Shown here piece by piece: positions 38,847 through 40,698 of a stretch of DNA of 40,698 bases. Under the pieces are notes generated by a model. That model ran no database searches. It was not told where the DNA came from and was given only the letters and a program-made list of their open reading frames with translations. A program made the position numbers and the translations under genes. Within the stretch, counting starts at the first letter, position 1, and the number at the start of each line of letters is the position of its first letter. This DNA is from Microgenomates group bacterium RBG_16_45_19 (lineage in GTDB: Bacteria; Patescibacteriota; Microgenomatia; UBA1400; RBG-16-45-19), in NCBI GenBank assembly GCA_001803415.1, contig MHDC01000028.1:37582-78279 (forward strand), read 5' to 3'.

Positions 38847-40502
38847 ATGGCTGACATTTGCTCCGACCGACCGGTAGCTTATTTTTGCGCTGAGTATGGC
38901 CTGCAGGCTGAGTTACCCTTGTATGCCGGGGGGTTAGGGGTTTTGGCCGGAGACACGGTTAAGGAAGCGGCCGATCAAAATTTTCCGATGGTGGCCTTGG
39001 GTCTTTTGTACCGGGGGGTGAAAGCGGTCCAAGTGTTGGCGGCCGACGGCAGTCAGACGGAAGCAGATTTAGAGGTCGATCCGGTCAAGCTAGATTTTGA
39101 GCATGTTTATTTACCGGACAGCGAAGAGCCGTTGTTTGTCAAAATCAGGTTAACCCAGGTAGACGTTTGGTCTCGGGTGTGGAAGCGGACGGTCAACCAA
39201 ACGACGGTATACCTATTAGATACGGAAACTGATCAAAATCAACCAACCGAAAGGAGTGTAAGCCGGGCGTTATATTACGGTAATGAAGAAGAATTAATTA
39301 AACAGCAGATGGTTTTAGGTATCGGCGGGGTCAAGTTGTTGAAGAAAATGGGCATCACTCCCTTTGTCTATCACATCAATGAAGGCCGGCCAGCTTTTTT
39401 GATTTGGCAGCTGATTAGGCATTTAATGGACACCCAAAAGTTAAGTTATGAGGAAGCTTTTACCGCCGCCCGGGAAAAAATAGTCTACACCAACCACACT
39501 TTAGTGCGGGAGGGCAACCAAACTTATGACCGACAAGTTTTAGAAAAATACAGCCTTTATTACGCCGAGAAAATGGGGATTGGCTTAGAAGAATTGTTAA
39601 AACCAGGAGTGGACCCATTAAGCGGTAAGTTTGATATGACCTTGTTTGCCTTAAACACGGCTCGGAAAGCTTCGGCAGTCAGCCAACCGCATTTTCAATT
39701 GTCTAAAAGCTTGTGGCCGGAATTTAATTGGGTGAATATTACCAATGGAGTGCATATGCCTACTTGGCAGGATGGAGAAATTTTGGCGGCCGATAAAACC
39801 AATGATTCAGTGTGGTACATTCATCAAAAGAAAAAAGCGGAGACGGTGGCGGCAGTGGTGAAGCGCATTGGCTTTGGCTATAATCCTGACCAGTTAGTCA
39901 TGGGTTGGGCCAGACGGATCACGGGTTATAAACGCTTAACGGCTATGATTGAAGATGTCAATCGTTTAAAGACAATTCTAACGGCGGCGAATAAACCGGT
40001 GATGTTGTTGGTGGCCGGCAAGGCTCATGCCAGTGATACTCAGGCCAAGCAGAGTATCCAGAAACTAATTAAATTGATGCAGACTGAACTTAAGGGGCAA
40101 GCGATTTTTATTCCCAATTATGACATTAACGTGGCTCAACAACTGGTTAAAGGGGTGGATGTGTGGCTGAATACGCCGGTTCAAGGTCAGGAAGCCTCGG
40201 GGACGTCAGGAATGAAAGCCTTAGCCAACGGTGTTTTACAGCTGACCGTCGAAGACGGCTGGACCGCCGAGGTCGATTGGCATGATTTGGGTTGGACCCT
40301 GGATCCTCTAAAAGTTAGTGAAAGTCTTTATTTTAGGCTGGAAAAAGACGTAGTGCCAATGTTTTACCAGCGAGATGAAAACGGGGTACCTCAAGCTTGG
40401 TTAGCCCGGATGAAACGGTCGGTGAGTTTGGCTGACCAATACTCGACTACCAGAATGTTAGCGGAATATCAGGATATATTATACGAGGCTCGGTTTCTGT
40501 AA
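38847..40502 (+). CDS. glgP: Alpha-glucan phosphorylase (short, bacterial/archaeal type)
   Basis: Releases glucose-1-phosphate from glycogen or maltodextrin using pyridoxal phosphate. The 551-residue length matches the short phosphorylase subfamily rather than the 800-residue form. ELPLYAGGLGVLAGDTVKEA (about 20-39) is the N-terminal glycan/phosphate-site block; GWARRITGYKRLTAMIEDV follows; EASGTSGMKALANG (about 450-463) holds the PLP lysine (Lys in GMK), where most enzymes have TSNMK. Divergent from pgk and functionally opposed to glgA, so the window encodes both making and breaking of glycogen. Confidence 0.95.
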   Translation: MADICSDRPVAYFCAEYGLQAELPLYAGGLGVLAGDTVKEAADQNFPMVALGLLYRGVKAVQVLAADGSQTEADLEVDPVKLDFEHVYLPDSEEPLFVKIRLTQVDVWSRVWKRTVNQTTVYLLDTETDQNQPTERSVSRALYYGNEEELIKQQMVLGIGGVKLLKKMGITPFVYHINEGRPAFLIWQLIRHLMDTQKLSYEEAFTAAREKIVYTNHTLVREGNQTYDRQVLEKYSLYYAEKMGIGLEELLKPGVDPLSGKFDMTLFALNTARKASAVSQPHFQLSKSLWPEFNWVNITNGVHMPTWQDGEILAADKTNDSVWYIHQKKKAETVAAVVKRIGFGYNPDQLVMGWARRITGYKRLTAMIEDVNRLKTILTAANKPVMLLVAGKAHASDTQAKQSIQKLIKLMQTELKGQAIFIPNYDINVAQQLVKGVDVWLNTPVQGQEASGTSGMKALANGVLQLTVEDGWTAEVDWHDLGWTLDPLKVSESLYFRLEKDVVPMFYQRDENGVPQAWLARMKRSVSLADQYSTTRMLAEYQDILYEARFL

Positions 40503-40505
40503 GCT

Positions 40506-40698
40506 TTAGGGTGGCAAACTGGGATTTTGGAAGATCGTCAATTGGGGATCGCGGAAGATGATCGGCCAGCGTTCGACGTCACTTAAAACCGGGGTAATCT
40601 CCGAGGCGTTATAGGTAATGACATAATTAAAGTGATAGCGGCGAAAAATGCTTTGAGCTCCCGGTAAATTATGGACCAGAAGATGGTAATCCATAAAG
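40506..40698 (-). CDS. C-terminal part of a gene running off the right edge
   Basis: The reading frame stops at 40506-40508 and is open to the window end; the ATG at 40694 is probably internal. The 63 visible residues (FRRYHFNYVITYNASEI, then WPIIFRDPQLTIFQNPSLPP) look like the tail of polytopic glycosyltransferases, where a short soluble end carries 'yVlt...w.livrD....if.n'. It ends 4 nt from the convergent glgP stop. No firm function. Confidence 0.5.
   Translation of the reverse strand, partial: FMDYHLLVHNLPGAQSIFRRYHFNYVITYNASEITPVLSDVERWPIIFRDPQLTIFQNPSLPP

Overview
The window reads as a piece of a chromosome from a Candidate Phyla Radiation (Patescibacteria) bacterium, perhaps Microgenomates; the exact lineage is a guess from gene content and memory of such genomes. 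Reasons: compact, often overlapping genes; housekeeping proteins that have lost domains (ThrRS without TGS, PheT without its OB-fold tRNA-binding domain, trigger factor without PPIase, an acyl-carrier-like protein without the DSL serine); several small membrane proteins of unknown function; and many surface glycosyltransferases. G+C looks close to 50 percent by eye. No mobile element, CRISPR array, rRNA or plasmid/phage gene was seen. No stretch longer than 300 bases lacks a gene; the longest is about 215 bases (20300-20514).

Layout. 1-3823 (+): type IV pilus operon with the tail of one gene, two pseudopilin-like genes, pilM, pilN and pilO. 3813-7905 (-): recG-rpmF-nusB-(ACP-like)-rnc-rpsP-khpA, with ATGA overlaps. 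7910-9225 (-): tyrS and a 37-residue membrane peptide. 9314-11920 (+): class A penicillin-binding protein. 11909-18506 (-): the classical thrS-infC-rpmI-rplT-pheS-pheT order, preceded by a small membrane protein and tRNA-Val(GAC). 18681-21120 (-): unknown gene, trigger factor, tRNA-Leu(UAG), lysozyme-fold secreted protein. 21186-22080 (+): tRNA-Arg(UCG) and a cytidylate-kinase-like protein.

22107-33316 is an accessory surface-glycan region: two GT4 enzymes, two free-standing GT2 enzymes, a GT-C membrane glycosyltransferase, a methyltransferase and two large fusion proteins (GT2 + GT-C; GT2 + O-antigen-ligase-like), interrupted by an Ig-like membrane protein and tRNA-Thr(CGU). Together they could build, polymerise and transfer a glycan to lipid or surface protein. 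33313-35501 (-) encodes a DUF916-like membrane-anchored protein and a secreted protein ending in a dockerin. 35552-40502 covers storage polysaccharide and glycolysis: pgk, an unknown membrane protein and glgA on the minus strand, with divergent glgP. A truncated gene runs off the right edge.

The most striking pattern is regulatory: many genes have a -10-like hexamer ending only 6-11 nt before the start codon, which predicts leaderless or nearly leaderless mRNAs. A strong orphan promoter at 20426-20453 drives a tiny hairpin/13-codon unit, the best candidate for something undescribed. All functional names come from reading motifs by eye; no database search was run.
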